From Catenovulum agarivorans YM01 (GTDB lineage: Bacteria > Pseudomonadota > Gammaproteobacteria > Enterobacterales > Alteromonadaceae), in contig NZ_AJWM01000076.1 of NCBI RefSeq assembly GCF_000281085.1, positions 1 through 64,000 on the forward strand: DNA of 64,000 bases, in the 5' to 3' direction. Under the pieces are notes generated by a model that saw nothing but the letters and a program-made list of their open reading frames with translations, was not told where the DNA came from and did no database searches. The position numbers were made by a program, and so were the translations under genes. Below are positions 52,954 to 62,322 of this stretch, piece by piece (positions within the stretch are counted from its first letter, which is position 1; each line of letters starts with the position of its first letter).

Positions 52954-54540
52954 TTAGTGTCTGAAATGACGCATACCAGTGAAGACCATAGCCATGCCAT
53001 GTTCGTCAGCTGCTGCAATAACTTCTTCATCACGCATTGAACCGCCAGGCTGAATAACTGCAGTGATACCTGCTGCTGCCGCTGCGTCAATACCGTCACG
53101 GAATGGGAAGAATGCATCAGATGCCATAACTGAACCTGCAACTTCTAGGTTCTCGTCGGCCGCTTTAATACCAGCAATTTTAGCACTGTATACACGGCTC
53201 ATTTGGCCTGCGCCAACACCAATAGTTTGGTTGCCTTTACAATAAACAATAGCGTTAGATTTAACGTATTTAGCCACTTTCCAGCAGAATAATAAATCTG
53301 TTAATTCAGCTTCAGTTGGTTGACGCTTAGAAACTACTTTAAGATCTGCTTGTTCAACCATGCCTTGGTCGCGATCTTGTACTAATAAACCACCGTTTAC
53401 GCGCTTATAGTCGTAACCTGTAGTTTGCGCAGACCACTCACCGCATACTAATAAACGTACGTTTTGTTTAGCTGACACAACTTCGATTGCTGCTTCAGAA
53501 ACTTTAGGTGCAATAATCACTTCAACAAATTGACGGTCGATAATTGCTTGTGCAGTTTCTGCGTCTAATTCTTGGTTGAACGCGATAATGCCGCCAAACG
53601 CAGAAGTTGGGTCAGTTTGATAAGCTTTGTCGTATGCTTCTAATAGGTTTGCACCTAAAGCAACACCACAAGGGTTTGCATGTTTAACAATAACACAAGC
53701 TGGTTGAGTGAATTCTTTTACACACTCAAGTGCTGCATCTGTATCAGCAATGTTATTGTAAGAAAGTGCTTTACCTTGAATTTGAGTCGCGCTTGAAACA
53801 GACGCTTCTTCAAGGTTCTTTTCAACATAAAAAGCCGCTTGTTGATGGCTGTTTTCACCATAACGCAAATCTTGCTTTTTAATAAACTGGCTGTTGAAAG
53901 TACGTGGGAATTGGCTATCTTCAGCTTTTTCACCGTGGTAATCAGGTACTAATTTACCAAAGTAGTTTGCAATCATGCCATCGTATGCTGCAGTATGCTC
54001 AAACGCAGCAATCGCTAAATCGAAACGAGTTTGGTAGCTTAATGAATTTGCGTTGCCGTTCATTTCAGCTAAAACGCGGTCGTAGTCAGACGCGTTAACT
54101 ACAATAGTTACGTCTTTATGGTTTTTCGCTGCAGAGCGAACCATAGTTGGACCACCGATATCAATGTTCTCAATTGCATCTTCTAATGTGCAATCAGGCT
54201 TAGCAACAGTGTTGGCAAATGGATATAGGTTTACTACAACCATATCTATACCTTGAATGCCATGCTCTGCCATTACAGCATCGTCTTGACCACGACGGCC
54301 TAAAATACCACCATGCACTTTAGGGTGTAATGTTTTTACACGGCCGTCCATCATTTCAGGGAAACCTGTGTAGTCAGAAACTTCAACGGCAGGAACATTG
54401 TTGTTTTGCAACAATTTAAACGTACCACCAGTAGATAGAATTTCAACACCAGCTGCAGATAATGCTTGTGCAAATTCTACAATACCAGTTTTGTCTGAAA
54501 CGCTAATAAGCGCGCGCTTAATTGGGCGAGGCTGATCCAT
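52954..54540 (-). CDS. purH: Bifunctional AICAR transformylase / IMP cyclohydrolase
   Basis: 528-aa enzyme for the last two steps of IMP synthesis. The N-terminal IMP cyclohydrolase (MGS-like, about 1-200) begins [17 protein letters not shown] with STGGT. The C-terminal transformylase has [25 protein letters not shown] and the catalytic Lys-His there. The length is typical. It begins the purHD operon. No purine-repressor palindrome (ACGCAAACG type) was seen in the 55-bp leader before the fis terminator. Confidence 0.97.
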   Translation of the reverse strand: MDQPRPIKRALISVSDKTGIVEFAQALSAAGVEILSTGGTFKLLQNNNVPAVEVSDYTGFPEMMDGRVKTLHPKVHGGILGRRGQDDAVMAEHGIQGIDMVVVNLYPFANTVAKPDCTLEDAIENIDIGGPTMVRSAAKNHKDVTIVVNASDYDRVLAEMNGNANSLSYQTRFDLAIAAFEHTAAYDGMIANYFGKLVPDYHGEKAEDSQFPRTFNSQFIKKQDLRYGENSHQQAAFYVEKNLEEASVSSATQIQGKALSYNNIADTDAALECVKEFTQPACVIVKHANPCGVALGANLLEAYDKAYQTDPTSAFGGIIAFNQELDAETAQAIIDRQFVEVIIAPKVSEAAIEVVSAKQNVRLLVCGEWSAQTTGYDYKRVNGGLLVQDRDQGMVEQADLKVVSKRQPTEAELTDLLFCWKVAKYVKSNAIVYCKGNQTIGVGAGQMSRVYSAKIAGIKAADENLEVAGSVMASDAFFPFRDGIDAAAAAGITAVIQPGGSMRDEEVIAAADEHGMAMVFTGMRHFRH

Positions 54541-54594
54541 TATTTGTATAACCTTGAAAAAATTAATAGTGAGATTAGTCTAGTATCAAAATGG

Positions 54595-54618
54595 AAAAAG
54601 CACCCTTAGGTGCTTTTT
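54595..54618 (-). terminator. Rho-independent terminator of dusB-fis
   Basis: AAAAAGCACC (54595-54604) pairs with GGTGCTTTTT (54609-54618) around CTTA. It ends the dusB-fis transcript just before the purHD promoter. Confidence 0.9.
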
Positions 54619-54637
54619 CATTCAACAAAAATATGGC

Positions 54638-54931
54638 TTAGTTCATGCCGTATTTTTTTAATTTTTTACGTAAAGTACCACGGTTGATACCTAACATGTT
54701 TGCAGCACGTGTTTGGTTGCCACGTGTGTACAACATAACTTCTTCTAATAAAGGCGCTTCAACCTCAGATAAAACGATATCGTAAAAGTTGTCGATATCT
54801 TGTCCGTTAAGTTGAGACAAGTAGTTGGTCACAGCTTGCTTAACAGATGCGCGTAATGGCTTTTGAGTTTGTTCTTGAGTTGCGGTTACTGTACCAGTCA
54901 CTAATTCAGGAGAAACATTTTGTTCGAACAT
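54638..54931 (-). CDS. fis: Nucleoid protein Fis
   Basis: 97-aa DNA-bending protein. The C-terminal helix-turn-helix reads [17 protein letters not shown], essentially identical to the family, and the N-terminal beta-hairpin arm and helix A are present. The length is 98 in E. coli. It follows dusB after one base, the conserved dusB-fis pair. It works in rRNA activation, inversion and chromosome structure. Confidence 0.97.
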   Translation of the reverse strand: MFEQNVSPELVTGTVTATQEQTQKPLRASVKQAVTNYLSQLNGQDIDNFYDIVLSEVEAPLLEEVMLYTRGNQTRAANMLGINRGTLRKKLKKYGMN

Positions 54932-54932
54932 A

Positions 54933-55916
54933 TTAACTACTCTTCTCTTTTAAAAGTTTGTCAAAAAATTCAACTAGGCTGTCAATTTGCCCAGTAGCAC
55001 CTTCGATAGCATTAAATGCACGGCGATAGCTTTTACTATCTGGGATATGATTTAAGTACCAGCTCACATGTTTGCGGGCGAGGCGATATCCTTTCTGGTC
55101 ACCGTAAAAAATATGAATGTCTTTAACATGCTGAATTACAGTGTCTGCAATTTCAGCTAGTTGTGGACCTGCTGGCGTCTTGCCATATCTTAATAAATGG
55201 ACAATTTCTTGAATTAACCAAGGATTGCCCTGAGCGCCGCGGCCAACCATAATGGCATCGGCGCCGGTAAAATCTTTTACTGTTAGTGCCTTTGCTGCTG
55301 TGGTGATGTCACCATTAGCAATAATAGGAATACTAACCTCTTGTTTAATTGCCGCTATGGTGGCGTATTCAGCTTCGCCTTTAAATAAACATTCGCGTGT
55401 GCGGCCATGAATAGCCAACGCTTGAATGCCTTCACCTTCAGCAATTTTAGCAATTTCAATTCCATTTCTATTTTCAGGCGACCAACCGGTTCTAATTTTT
55501 AACGTAACAGGTACATCCACCGAATTAACCACAGTGCGCAATATGCGCTGGACTAATTCTGGATCTTGCAATAACGCAGAGCCTGCTAGTTTTTTGTTCA
55601 CCTTTTTAGCTGGGCAGCCCATGTTTATGTCGATAATTTGCGCGCCATTTTCGACATTAAACTGCGCAGCTTGTGCTAATAATTCAGGCTCGCAGCCTGC
55701 TATTTGCACAGAACGTATACCTCGTTCGTTGGTTAAATCCATGCGTGCTTTTGACTTGTCAGTATCCCAGACTTCTGGGTTGCTTGACTGCATCTCACCC
55801 GTTGTTAGTCCAGCCCCCATGGCTTGGCATATATGGCGAAATGGTTGATCCGTCACCCCAGCCATTGGCGCTAAAAATACTGGGTTATCTATAGTGTAAG
55901 GACCAATTTTCAACAT
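54933..55916 (-). CDS. dusB: tRNA-dihydrouridine synthase B
   Basis: 327-aa FMN enzyme reducing uridine to dihydrouridine in tRNA. It starts in the [16 protein letters not shown] strand, has the catalytic Cys in [11 protein letters not shown], and shows the FMN-phosphate site GRGAQGNPW. The length is typical (321 in E. coli). It is the first gene of the dusB-fis operon, whose promoter in enterics is strongly growth-controlled. Confidence 0.96.
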   Translation of the reverse strand: MLKIGPYTIDNPVFLAPMAGVTDQPFRHICQAMGAGLTTGEMQSSNPEVWDTDKSKARMDLTNERGIRSVQIAGCEPELLAQAAQFNVENGAQIIDINMGCPAKKVNKKLAGSALLQDPELVQRILRTVVNSVDVPVTLKIRTGWSPENRNGIEIAKIAEGEGIQALAIHGRTRECLFKGEAEYATIAAIKQEVSIPIIANGDITTAAKALTVKDFTGADAIMVGRGAQGNPWLIQEIVHLLRYGKTPAGPQLAEIADTVIQHVKDIHIFYGDQKGYRLARKHVSWYLNHIPDSKSYRRAFNAIEGATGQIDSLVEFFDKLLKEKSS

Positions 55917-56408
55917 AAACTAACTTGGTTAAAACACGACCACCTGAAAAAGGGCGGCTAGTGTACGGATTTTTTATCGCCTTGGAAAGCTTATTTTTTA
56001 AACAATTTAAATTTTTTAAATGTCAAGATATCGCAGCACATTTATCCTTAAAAAAACTGCCATGGTTGATCTAAGTTTGTAAATAAAATGCAGCAATTTG
56101 ATTACGCAACCGGATCTAAACCTGAATGACTCTCTAATTTACAAGTCTAACGTCTAGCTAATATATTTAAGTTAGCCGAGTTCATGTGTGGCAAGTGCTA
56201 GAGAGCAAATAACTTGTTGGTTATAAAAAAGTATTTTTTGTAATAATGATGTGTTTATTTGATGTTTTATTTGTTTTTTATCGTTTATTATATCGCGTGT
56301 CCAATTATCAAGGCTTCTAATGTAGATCTTGAACTGGACAGAAAATTGCTTTCGATGTTTCATCGGAAGACAACAATAATAAATTTTGACTTCAAATAGG
56401 ACATAAAA
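55917..56408. other. Intergenic region, dusB / lipoprotein gene
   Basis: 492 bp, very AT-rich, holding the divergent promoters. Runs such as AATTTAAATTTTTTAAAT near dusB are of the type Fis binds. The minus frames here lack plausible starts and composition. No RNA gene was recognised. Confidence 0.4.
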
Positions 56409-57044
56409 ATGTTAACAAGGTTAATAATAATAATTACCGCGCTAGTCATATCTGGCTGTGCTTCTTTTCCTAGCGAAAAGCTAGCGAAAGTTGAATCATT
56501 ACCAGATGTAAGCAGTTACAAGCAAAAACCGAAAGTAGTAATTGATCTAAAGTTATTTTCTGGCAAACCTGGTACTGAAAATGCGATAGAAATCGCACAA
56601 GCTCAACCAGAATTGCAACGTATAACTTCTAAAGTAATAGATGACGCCCAGTTGTTTGCCGATGTAAGTTATGATTCATTTGCACAAGCTGATGCTGATT
56701 ATGTTATTAAATTGCACTTATATAATCACGGTGATCAAGGTGCAGCTGCAGTCATGGGCTTCTTATCTGGTTTTACATTTGGCGTTATTCCTGCCGCAGC
56801 AACAGATAAATATACGTTACAGGCAGAAGTATTCCAAAATAAGCAGTCGTTAACTACTTTGGAAAATAATGATGAAATGACGACTTGGATTGGAATTTGG
56901 TTTATTCCTATGATGGGAAATACACCACAAAAAGGATTTGAAGCAGTCTTCTCTAACATGGTTAAAGATGCATTAAATAAAATGGTTGCTGAAAAACAAA
57001 TTAAATACGCTTTGTTACCGTACCCATTAAGAACTGTTAGTTAG
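56409..57044 (+). CDS. Uncharacterised lipoprotein
   Basis: 211-aa predicted lipoprotein with signal MLTRLIIIITALVISGC (Cys17). I do not recognise a characterised family. The mature part has an alpha/beta outline with YVIKLHLYNHGDQ, a Gly/Ala-rich hydrophobic segment (AAAVMGFLSGFTFGVIPAAA, about 115-135) that may touch the membrane, and a Trp-rich DEMTTWIGIWFIPM stretch. It is a single gene with its own terminator. The outline recalls small outer-membrane lipoproteins but no role can be assigned. Confidence 0.8.
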   Translation: MLTRLIIIITALVISGCASFPSEKLAKVESLPDVSSYKQKPKVVIDLKLFSGKPGTENAIEIAQAQPELQRITSKVIDDAQLFADVSYDSFAQADADYVIKLHLYNHGDQGAAAVMGFLSGFTFGVIPAAATDKYTLQAEVFQNKQSLTTLENNDEMTTWIGIWFIPMMGNTPQKGFEAVFSNMVKDALNKMVAEKQIKYALLPYPLRTVS

Positions 57045-57074
57045 TATTGCTGTATTAGCTTGATTAATACCAAC

Positions 57075-57104
57075 AAAAACGCCCAGCAGTGCTGGGCGTT
57101 TTTG
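57075..57104. terminator. Bidirectional rho-independent terminator
   Basis: AAAAACGCCCAGC pairs with GCTGGGCGTTTTT around a 3-nt loop, with A-run on the left and T-run on the right. It serves the converging lipoprotein and small membrane-protein genes. Confidence 0.92.
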
Positions 57105-57131
57105 TTTTCAAACTAAATTTTTGGCTGAGGT

Positions 57132-57320
57132 TTAAATTAACCAGAATACCAAAAAGGCAACCAAGCTGCTGATGCCAAAAAATGCATATTCAATGCGTGC
57201 CATAACTAATTGGTCGCGGTCTTCTTTGCGCTCAATTGCACCTAAAACCACAAAAGTGATAAACATGGCAAGTGCTAATAACATAGCATTTACTTCTAAC
57301 GCACTTAGTAAATTTTCCAT
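57132..57320 (-). CDS. Small two-helix membrane protein
   Basis: 62-aa protein with two hydrophobic helices (about 8-27 and 46-61) joined by a charged loop ERKEDRDQLVMAR. GGA lies seven bases before the ATG, and a bidirectional terminator follows the stop. No family is recognised. The composition and signals support a real gene over chance. Confidence 0.65.
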   Translation of the reverse strand: MENLLSALEVNAMLLALAMFITFVVLGAIERKEDRDQLVMARIEYAFFGISSLVAFLVFWLI

Positions 57321-57525
57321 CTCAATTCCAACTTAACTTGTGTTCAATCGAACGATTGAAAATTATCAATTCAAAAAACTGGCTATATTGTAATTAAGCA
57401 AAGACGTAAATGACAAGTTTTTCTCCAAAATTCAGCTGATTTAGATCAAATTAACTGCAAATGTTGAATTTTCACCTTAAAGGCGTGATCATTAACCGTT
57501 TGATTTAACACTGTGGTTGTTTGAT

Positions 57526-57957
57526 ATGGCAAAAGCGAAAGCTCAGGTAGAAATAAAAAGTTTTGGAATTTATGACCAATGGGACAAAGATGATAAAAAA
57601 TTGCCCAAGGTACAAAAATTCACTACCCAAGTGCCAGCTGAAGTAGATATCGAATTTGGTTTTGTCATTAATATTAAAAAAGCCAAAGGGCAAAAAGTTC
57701 GCTACTGTATTTACCACCCTGATATCCCTGATAAAAAAGGCAATGTGATGCCACCTTTTGATGGCGAAGAATATATTCGCAATAATAATTGGGACTTTTA
57801 TTTGGGTGATACCATTTGGTTGCCAATAGAAGACAAAGTTGGTGAATGGCGCATGACTATCGAAATTGATGGTAATGAAATTGCCAGTAAAACTTTTGAT
57901 GTTAATTTGCCAGAATTAGATGGCGAAATTGGCTTTTGGAAAAAGCGCGGATTCTAA
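57526..57957 (+). CDS. DUF3859-type protein
   Basis: 143-aa cytoplasmic protein resembling the DUF3859 family, function unknown. The sequence is predicted beta-sandwich: VEIKSFGIYDQWD, VEFGFVI-type strands, YHPDIPDKKG and GEWRMTIEIDGNEIASKTF. The ATG at 57526 is preferred to the upstream TTG at 57517. The next gene begins at the base after its stop (TAAATG), so both are one operon and may work together. Confidence 0.8.
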   Translation: MAKAKAQVEIKSFGIYDQWDKDDKKLPKVQKFTTQVPAEVDIEFGFVINIKKAKGQKVRYCIYHPDIPDKKGNVMPPFDGEEYIRNNNWDFYLGDTIWLPIEDKVGEWRMTIEIDGNEIASKTFDVNLPELDGEIGFWKKRGF

Positions 57958-59256
57958 ATGAAAAAAATCGCTATTGTGCCATACGCAGGTGCGCGTAAAT
58001 GGTTGTACAAAAACGTTGAAAATATCGAAGCTTTTTACGAGCAACTTGATTTAAGTTTAGTTGACGCTGGTGATCAGGTTTATGGCATTTTAACGATAGA
58101 AGAAGCCGCTCAAGTTGTTGAAAAAGGGGCGCAGTATTTTAGTCTGAGCTGTCAGCCAAATTCGCTATTAAACGGCACTTACGAGCAGTTTTTAACTGCC
58201 CAGCCTAGAATTACCAGTTTTGATATTCGCCCACAGCAACAAGGTGTACTAACAAGTATTTATCAAGCTTTTGCTAAAAAATTAGCTGCAGGTCTAAATA
58301 GGCAGTTAGACAAACTTCGTCATTACCGCATCGCTGATTTACGTTTAGCGTTTTATGCTTTGATGACAGCTACAGGTATTGGCATATTTGCTGATGCAGT
58401 CACTGGTGTTGAGCTATTTAAAAATCATCTTGTTTATTGGTTTGGCAAAGACAAAGCTTGGTTTGAACAGTACTTTACCATTTATTGGTTAATCGAAATG
58501 TTTGCTGGTTTGATTATCTTTTTCACCGCATCTATTGGTTTACGCCACCAAGCGGCCAATTGGGTGCCATTACGTGATGTTAAAAGACAAGACCCAGATA
58601 GAGCGTATGCGGCAATAGTTTTAACTTTGTCGACAGGTTATCGCTTTGAGCAAAGAGATAACAAGTGGTTTTTTATTAAACAAAAACAAATTGACCAAAA
58701 CACTTTTACCAAAGCAACTGAAGTTGAGTTAACCGGCGATTTAGACCAAGACTTAATTAATCTTGAACCACTAAAAATTCAGTGGGAATTGATTTTACGT
58801 ATATTGCGCAGCCAAGCGAATCATATCAATAGTAAATTAAGCCATGCGGTATTGTTAGGCACGCAAGACTGCAGTATTAAAAATCGCGAAGGTTTGGTTG
58901 AACGCATCGCGCCTGGTACTTATCCTCAAATCAAAAATGCCTTAAAGGTGTTGCAGCTATACCCTGAGTTTAGCCAAATTAAGTTTGAGCCATATCCTAT
59001 ACCCATTCCACCCAATGATATTGAAGCTTATTACAACGCTTATTTAAAAACTGCGCGTAAATGGCAGCATCAATACAAATTAGCAGAAGAAGATATGCTA
59101 ATTGATATCACGGGTGGTAAATCTGTTAATAGTGTTGGTGCTGCATTAGCAACTTTGCATAATAAAATGCAGTTCCATTATGTAGATACTAATAATTTAA
59201 ATGATGTATTGGTTTATCGCATGGAATTTAAGCAGCAGAAGAGTTTCCATGAGTAA
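57958..59256 (+). CDS. Membrane protein with Csx16-like N-terminus and CARF-like C-terminus
   Basis: 432-aa protein in three parts. Residues 1-92 resemble the CRISPR-associated Csx16 (VVA1548) family from memory: YAGARKWL, then AGDQVYGILTIEEAAQVVEKGAQYFSLS, in the order and spacing of that family's HPGAxxWL and GDxVxGTLPxxxAAxVCxxGAxYxxLS. Two hydrophobic helices lie at about 131-152 and 174-195. Residues about 295-428 look like a CARF Rossmann domain: strand AVLLGT, strand IKFEPYPIP, then LIDITGGK (383-388) and SVGAALA, matching the CARF signature D-x-TGG-x-K followed by a helix. CARF domains bind cyclic oligoadenylates. No cas gene is near. It overlaps murB by 8 bases. Confidence 0.75.
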   Translation: MKKIAIVPYAGARKWLYKNVENIEAFYEQLDLSLVDAGDQVYGILTIEEAAQVVEKGAQYFSLSCQPNSLLNGTYEQFLTAQPRITSFDIRPQQQGVLTSIYQAFAKKLAAGLNRQLDKLRHYRIADLRLAFYALMTATGIGIFADAVTGVELFKNHLVYWFGKDKAWFEQYFTIYWLIEMFAGLIIFFTASIGLRHQAANWVPLRDVKRQDPDRAYAAIVLTLSTGYRFEQRDNKWFFIKQKQIDQNTFTKATEVELTGDLDQDLINLEPLKIQWELILRILRSQANHINSKLSHAVLLGTQDCSIKNREGLVERIAPGTYPQIKNALKVLQLYPEFSQIKFEPYPIPIPPNDIEAYYNAYLKTARKWQHQYKLAEEDMLIDITGGKSVNSVGAALATLHNKMQFHYVDTNNLNDVLVYRMEFKQQKSFHE

Positions 59257-60316
59257 GCAGAAATTAATTCCGAATACTTTTGCGCTTAAATGTATTGCAG
59301 ATAGCTCTATTGCATGGCCAGAGCAGCAAAATCAATTTGATAAAAATCAGCCGTATCTGGTGGTTGGTGAAGGTTCAAATATTCTGTTGTTGCAAGAATT
59401 TTTTCATGGACAGCTGATCCAAGTTAATAATAGCCAGTTTGTTGTAAGTCAAACTCAAGATGCTTATATAGTTGAACTAGGTGGTGGCCTTAATTGGCAT
59501 CAAACCCTAGTTCAATTACTTGAGCAGGGTATTCAAGGCGCTGAAAATCTCGCGTTAATTCCCGGTACTGTCGGCGCAGCACCTGTACAAAATATTGGTG
59601 CTTATGGGATTGAAATAGCCCAGTTTGTTGTCGCGGTCGAAGCTTATGACATTCAATTAGAACAAAGAGTAAAACTGACCACAGAACAATGCCAGTTTGC
59701 ATATCGCGATTCAATCTTTAAACATCAAACTTATCAAAGTAAGAGCCGTTTTATTATCGAGACCGTTTGGCTCAAATTTGCTAAAAACGCCCAAGTGGTG
59801 ACTGAATATGGCCCACTTAAACAGTTTGCTGAAGATTACCAACAGCAACATGGTAGCTTGCCTGCTGCGACTTTGGTGTTTGATGAGGTGTGTCGCATTC
59901 GCCAAAGCAAATTGCCTGATCCGAAAGTTTTACCCAACGCCGGCAGCTTTTTTAAAAACCCTATTGTTGATAAACAACATGCACAGCAACTGCAACAACA
60001 AAACGCCCATTGTGCCGATATGCCAATCTATCCCTATTCGGACAATTTAGTTAAGTTGGCCGCAGGTTTTTTAATAGATAAAGCGGGTTTTAAAGGTTTA
60101 GAGCACAAAGGAGCAAAGGTACATGAGCTGCAAGCTTTGGTGTTGGTAAATAATTCGCAAGCTAAAGGTACTGATATTGCCAAGTTAGCAAAGAGAGTGT
60201 GCGAAAAAGTTGAGGCTGAGTATCAAATTAAACTGCAACCTGAGGTGCGCTTTATTCATGAGTTTGCTGAAGTAGACGCTGTTGAATATTTAACTGAATT
60301 GGTGGAAGTTAACTAA
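59249..60316 (+). CDS. murB: UDP-N-acetylenolpyruvoylglucosamine reductase
   Basis: 355-aa FAD enzyme completing UDP-MurNAc synthesis. The ATG at 59249 is used; the frame is open further upstream inside the previous gene, but the MurB fold starts with NTFALKC. FAD motifs are VVGEGSNILL and IPGTVGAAPVQNIGAYG, and the catalytic Ser is in NAGSFFKNP. It is type I, like E. coli (342 aa). It overlaps the CARF-like gene (ATGAGTAA) and birA by one base, so all are translationally coupled. Confidence 0.96.
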   Translation: MSKQKLIPNTFALKCIADSSIAWPEQQNQFDKNQPYLVVGEGSNILLLQEFFHGQLIQVNNSQFVVSQTQDAYIVELGGGLNWHQTLVQLLEQGIQGAENLALIPGTVGAAPVQNIGAYGIEIAQFVVAVEAYDIQLEQRVKLTTEQCQFAYRDSIFKHQTYQSKSRFIIETVWLKFAKNAQVVTEYGPLKQFAEDYQQQHGSLPAATLVFDEVCRIRQSKLPDPKVLPNAGSFFKNPIVDKQHAQQLQQQNAHCADMPIYPYSDNLVKLAAGFLIDKAGFKGLEHKGAKVHELQALVLVNNSQAKGTDIAKLAKRVCEKVEAEYQIKLQPEVRFIHEFAEVDAVEYLTELVEVN

Positions 60317-61275
60317 TGCAACATATGTCGTTATTAGAAGTGCTGTGTGACAATAATTACCACTCAGGTGAAGATTTAGCCGCTCAATTTGATGTCAGCC
60401 GTGCAACTATTTCAAATTGGATCGGGCAAATTCGCGACTCAGGTATAGATATTCATTCAGTGCCTGGACGCGGCTATTTATTACCAGCGCATATGCAACC
60501 ACTTAATTTCCAGCAGTTGCAAGCTGGGTTACCAGCAAACTTTCATTATTTATTATCGCGTGAAACTAACTCTACCAATGAAGAAGTCAAACAGTTATTT
60601 AAACAGAAAAAATTAGCTGCACAAACCATAGTATTGTCGGCAACCGATAAACAAACACAAGGGCGAGGGCGACGCGGCCGCGAGTGGATTTCACCGTTTG
60701 CGCAAAACCTGTATTTTAGTTTAGGTATACAAATCAATTTGCCTATGGCTGAGTTATCTGGTTTAAGCTTAGTGGTAGGTATTGCCGTAGCCAAAGCTTT
60801 GCAAGCTCATCAATTAAATCCTCAGCTAAAATGGCCGAATGACATATATCTAACAGGCAAAAAACTCGGTGGCATTTTAATTGAGCTAGAAGGTAACTTT
60901 GAGCCGCCTTATTCAGTGGTAATAGGTGTGGGTTTAAACGTTAATATGGTAGAAAGTGCACAAAATATCGATCAAGCGTGGAATAGCTTAGCGCTGCACA
61001 CAGGCAATAATTGGCAACGAACCCAAGTATTAATTGATTTAGTTAACGAAATTAATCAGCAAGTTGAGCTATTTTACCAACAAGGTTTTGCGCCATTTGC
61101 CAAATTATGGCCACATTTTGATGTGTATTTAAACCAACAGGTCAATATCGTCAGTGGCGAACGAGTAGAGCAGGGCACTAATATAGGTGTAGATGAACGC
61201 GGTAATTTGCTACTTCAACAAGGCAATATAGTTAAATCCATTACCGGTGGTGAAGTTTCTTTGAGGCCTGTATGA
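60316..61275 (+). CDS. birA: Biotin ligase / biotin operon repressor
   Basis: 319-aa bifunctional protein. The N-terminal winged helix (about 1-60) has SGEDLAAQFDVSRATISNWI, so it can repress. The ligase part has the biotinyl-AMP loop QGRGRRGREW and the KWPNDIYL strand. The C-terminal SH3-like domain ends the protein. It starts in TAATG with murB and overlaps coaX by four bases. murB-birA-coaX is a common order. Confidence 0.96.
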   Translation: MQHMSLLEVLCDNNYHSGEDLAAQFDVSRATISNWIGQIRDSGIDIHSVPGRGYLLPAHMQPLNFQQLQAGLPANFHYLLSRETNSTNEEVKQLFKQKKLAAQTIVLSATDKQTQGRGRRGREWISPFAQNLYFSLGIQINLPMAELSGLSLVVGIAVAKALQAHQLNPQLKWPNDIYLTGKKLGGILIELEGNFEPPYSVVIGVGLNVNMVESAQNIDQAWNSLALHTGNNWQRTQVLIDLVNEINQQVELFYQQGFAPFAKLWPHFDVYLNQQVNIVSGERVEQGTNIGVDERGNLLLQQGNIVKSITGGEVSLRPV

Positions 61276-62000
61276 AAGTATTAATGGTAGATGAAGGCAA
61301 TAGCCGAGCAAAATTGGTTGTTTACCAAAATAATCAATATCAGTTGTTACCAAGTTGGCAGATTTGTTGTGAGCAACATTCATCATTTGACAAGATATTA
61401 ATTGCCAGCGTGAAAAGTGAAACTGAATCGATAGCAATTGATATCAAAGCTTTTTACCCAAATTGTTTGACTGAAGTATTAACTACACCCAAACAAGCAT
61501 ATGGACTGACCAATGCTTATATTGAATATCAACGTTTAGGCATAGATCGTTGGTTAGCCATGTTAGGTGCACGCTCCATTACCAATAATCCATGTGTCGT
61601 TGTGGATGCTGGCACGGCTGTAACAATTGATGTGGTTGATCATGCAGGCCAACATTTGGGGGGCTACATATTGCCCAATGTAGAATTTAGCGCCAATAAA
61701 CTTGCAGAACGTTCAGGCAAAATAAAATTAATTCATCCAAATAAACCTGAAATTGGCTTAGGGCAATCTACTGAAACTTGCGTATTTAATGCTTTATATG
61801 CAAGCCATGTTAGTTTGATCAAACGAGTCATAAAGCAGCAGCAAATAGGAATACCAGATAACCAGCGAGTTGAATTAATTATTACTGGAGGAAATAGTGA
61901 TATTTATCGCAATTTGTTAGGACTAGAGGGTCTTAAAATCCGGGCTGACAAGTTATTGGTATTCGCTGGTATGAGTTGTTATTTACAAAAGCCTTTTTGA
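61272..62000 (+). CDS. coaX: Type III pantothenate kinase
   Basis: 242-aa enzyme phosphorylating pantothenate, the first step of CoA synthesis. The N-terminal nucleotide motif reads VDEGNSRAK (DxGNS type). RLGIDRWLAMLGA and VVDAGTAVTID carry the pantothenate and phosphate sites, and GGYILPN is typical. The length fits. It is the last gene of the operon starting at 57526. Confidence 0.94.
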   Translation: MKVLMVDEGNSRAKLVVYQNNQYQLLPSWQICCEQHSSFDKILIASVKSETESIAIDIKAFYPNCLTEVLTTPKQAYGLTNAYIEYQRLGIDRWLAMLGARSITNNPCVVVDAGTAVTIDVVDHAGQHLGGYILPNVEFSANKLAERSGKIKLIHPNKPEIGLGQSTETCVFNALYASHVSLIKRVIKQQQIGIPDNQRVELIITGGNSDIYRNLLGLEGLKIRADKLLVFAGMSCYLQKPF

Positions 62001-62033
62001 TCGGAATAAAGATACTTCAATTTTTCTTTACTT

Positions 62034-62228
62034 TTACTGCAAAAACAACGCACTAGGCATCACTTTTAAATTCGTTTCAGCAGTGACGGTACTCGCAAAA
62101 CCGATTAGAACCATTAAAAAATGGATACTTCTTTGAGCTAGGTTTAATAGTTCAGAATTTTCAGGATAGATAAAAATTAAAATAAAAAATCCACCCTTAA
62201 TTGATCGTTTACTATCTTTTTCAATCAT
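62034..62228 (-). CDS. Possible small hydrophobic protein
   Basis: 64-aa frame starting ATG 62228 with AAAGGA six bases upstream. It has a basic start (MIEKDSKRSIKGG) and hydrophobic stretches (FFILIFIY, IHFLMVLIGFAS). No family is recognised. It diverges from the ABC exporter gene. The good Shine-Dalgarno sequence is the main support, and it could be spurious. Confidence 0.4.
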   Translation of the reverse strand: MIEKDSKRSIKGGFFILIFIYPENSELLNLAQRSIHFLMVLIGFASTVTAETNLKVMPSALFLQ

Positions 62229-62322
62229 TTTGTTTCCTTTTTGGTCATTTTTTATTGACAATTAGTTTGTTTTTATTAACATTCTCGCCACTTAAATAGA
62301 TGTTAATATGGATTGAAATTTA
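62229..62322. other. Promoter region of the ABC exporter
   Basis: 94 bp between the small ORF and the exporter. No strong Shine-Dalgarno sequence precedes GTG 62323. No operator was recognised. Confidence 0.35.

Noticed and set aside
55426-55848. 140-codon plus-strand frame inside dusB
   Set aside because: Antisense shadow of a conserved gene.
56172-56363. Minus-strand 63-codon frame upstream of the lipoprotein gene
   Set aside because: No Shine-Dalgarno signal, composition of AT-rich intergenic DNA, and it lies across a likely promoter region.
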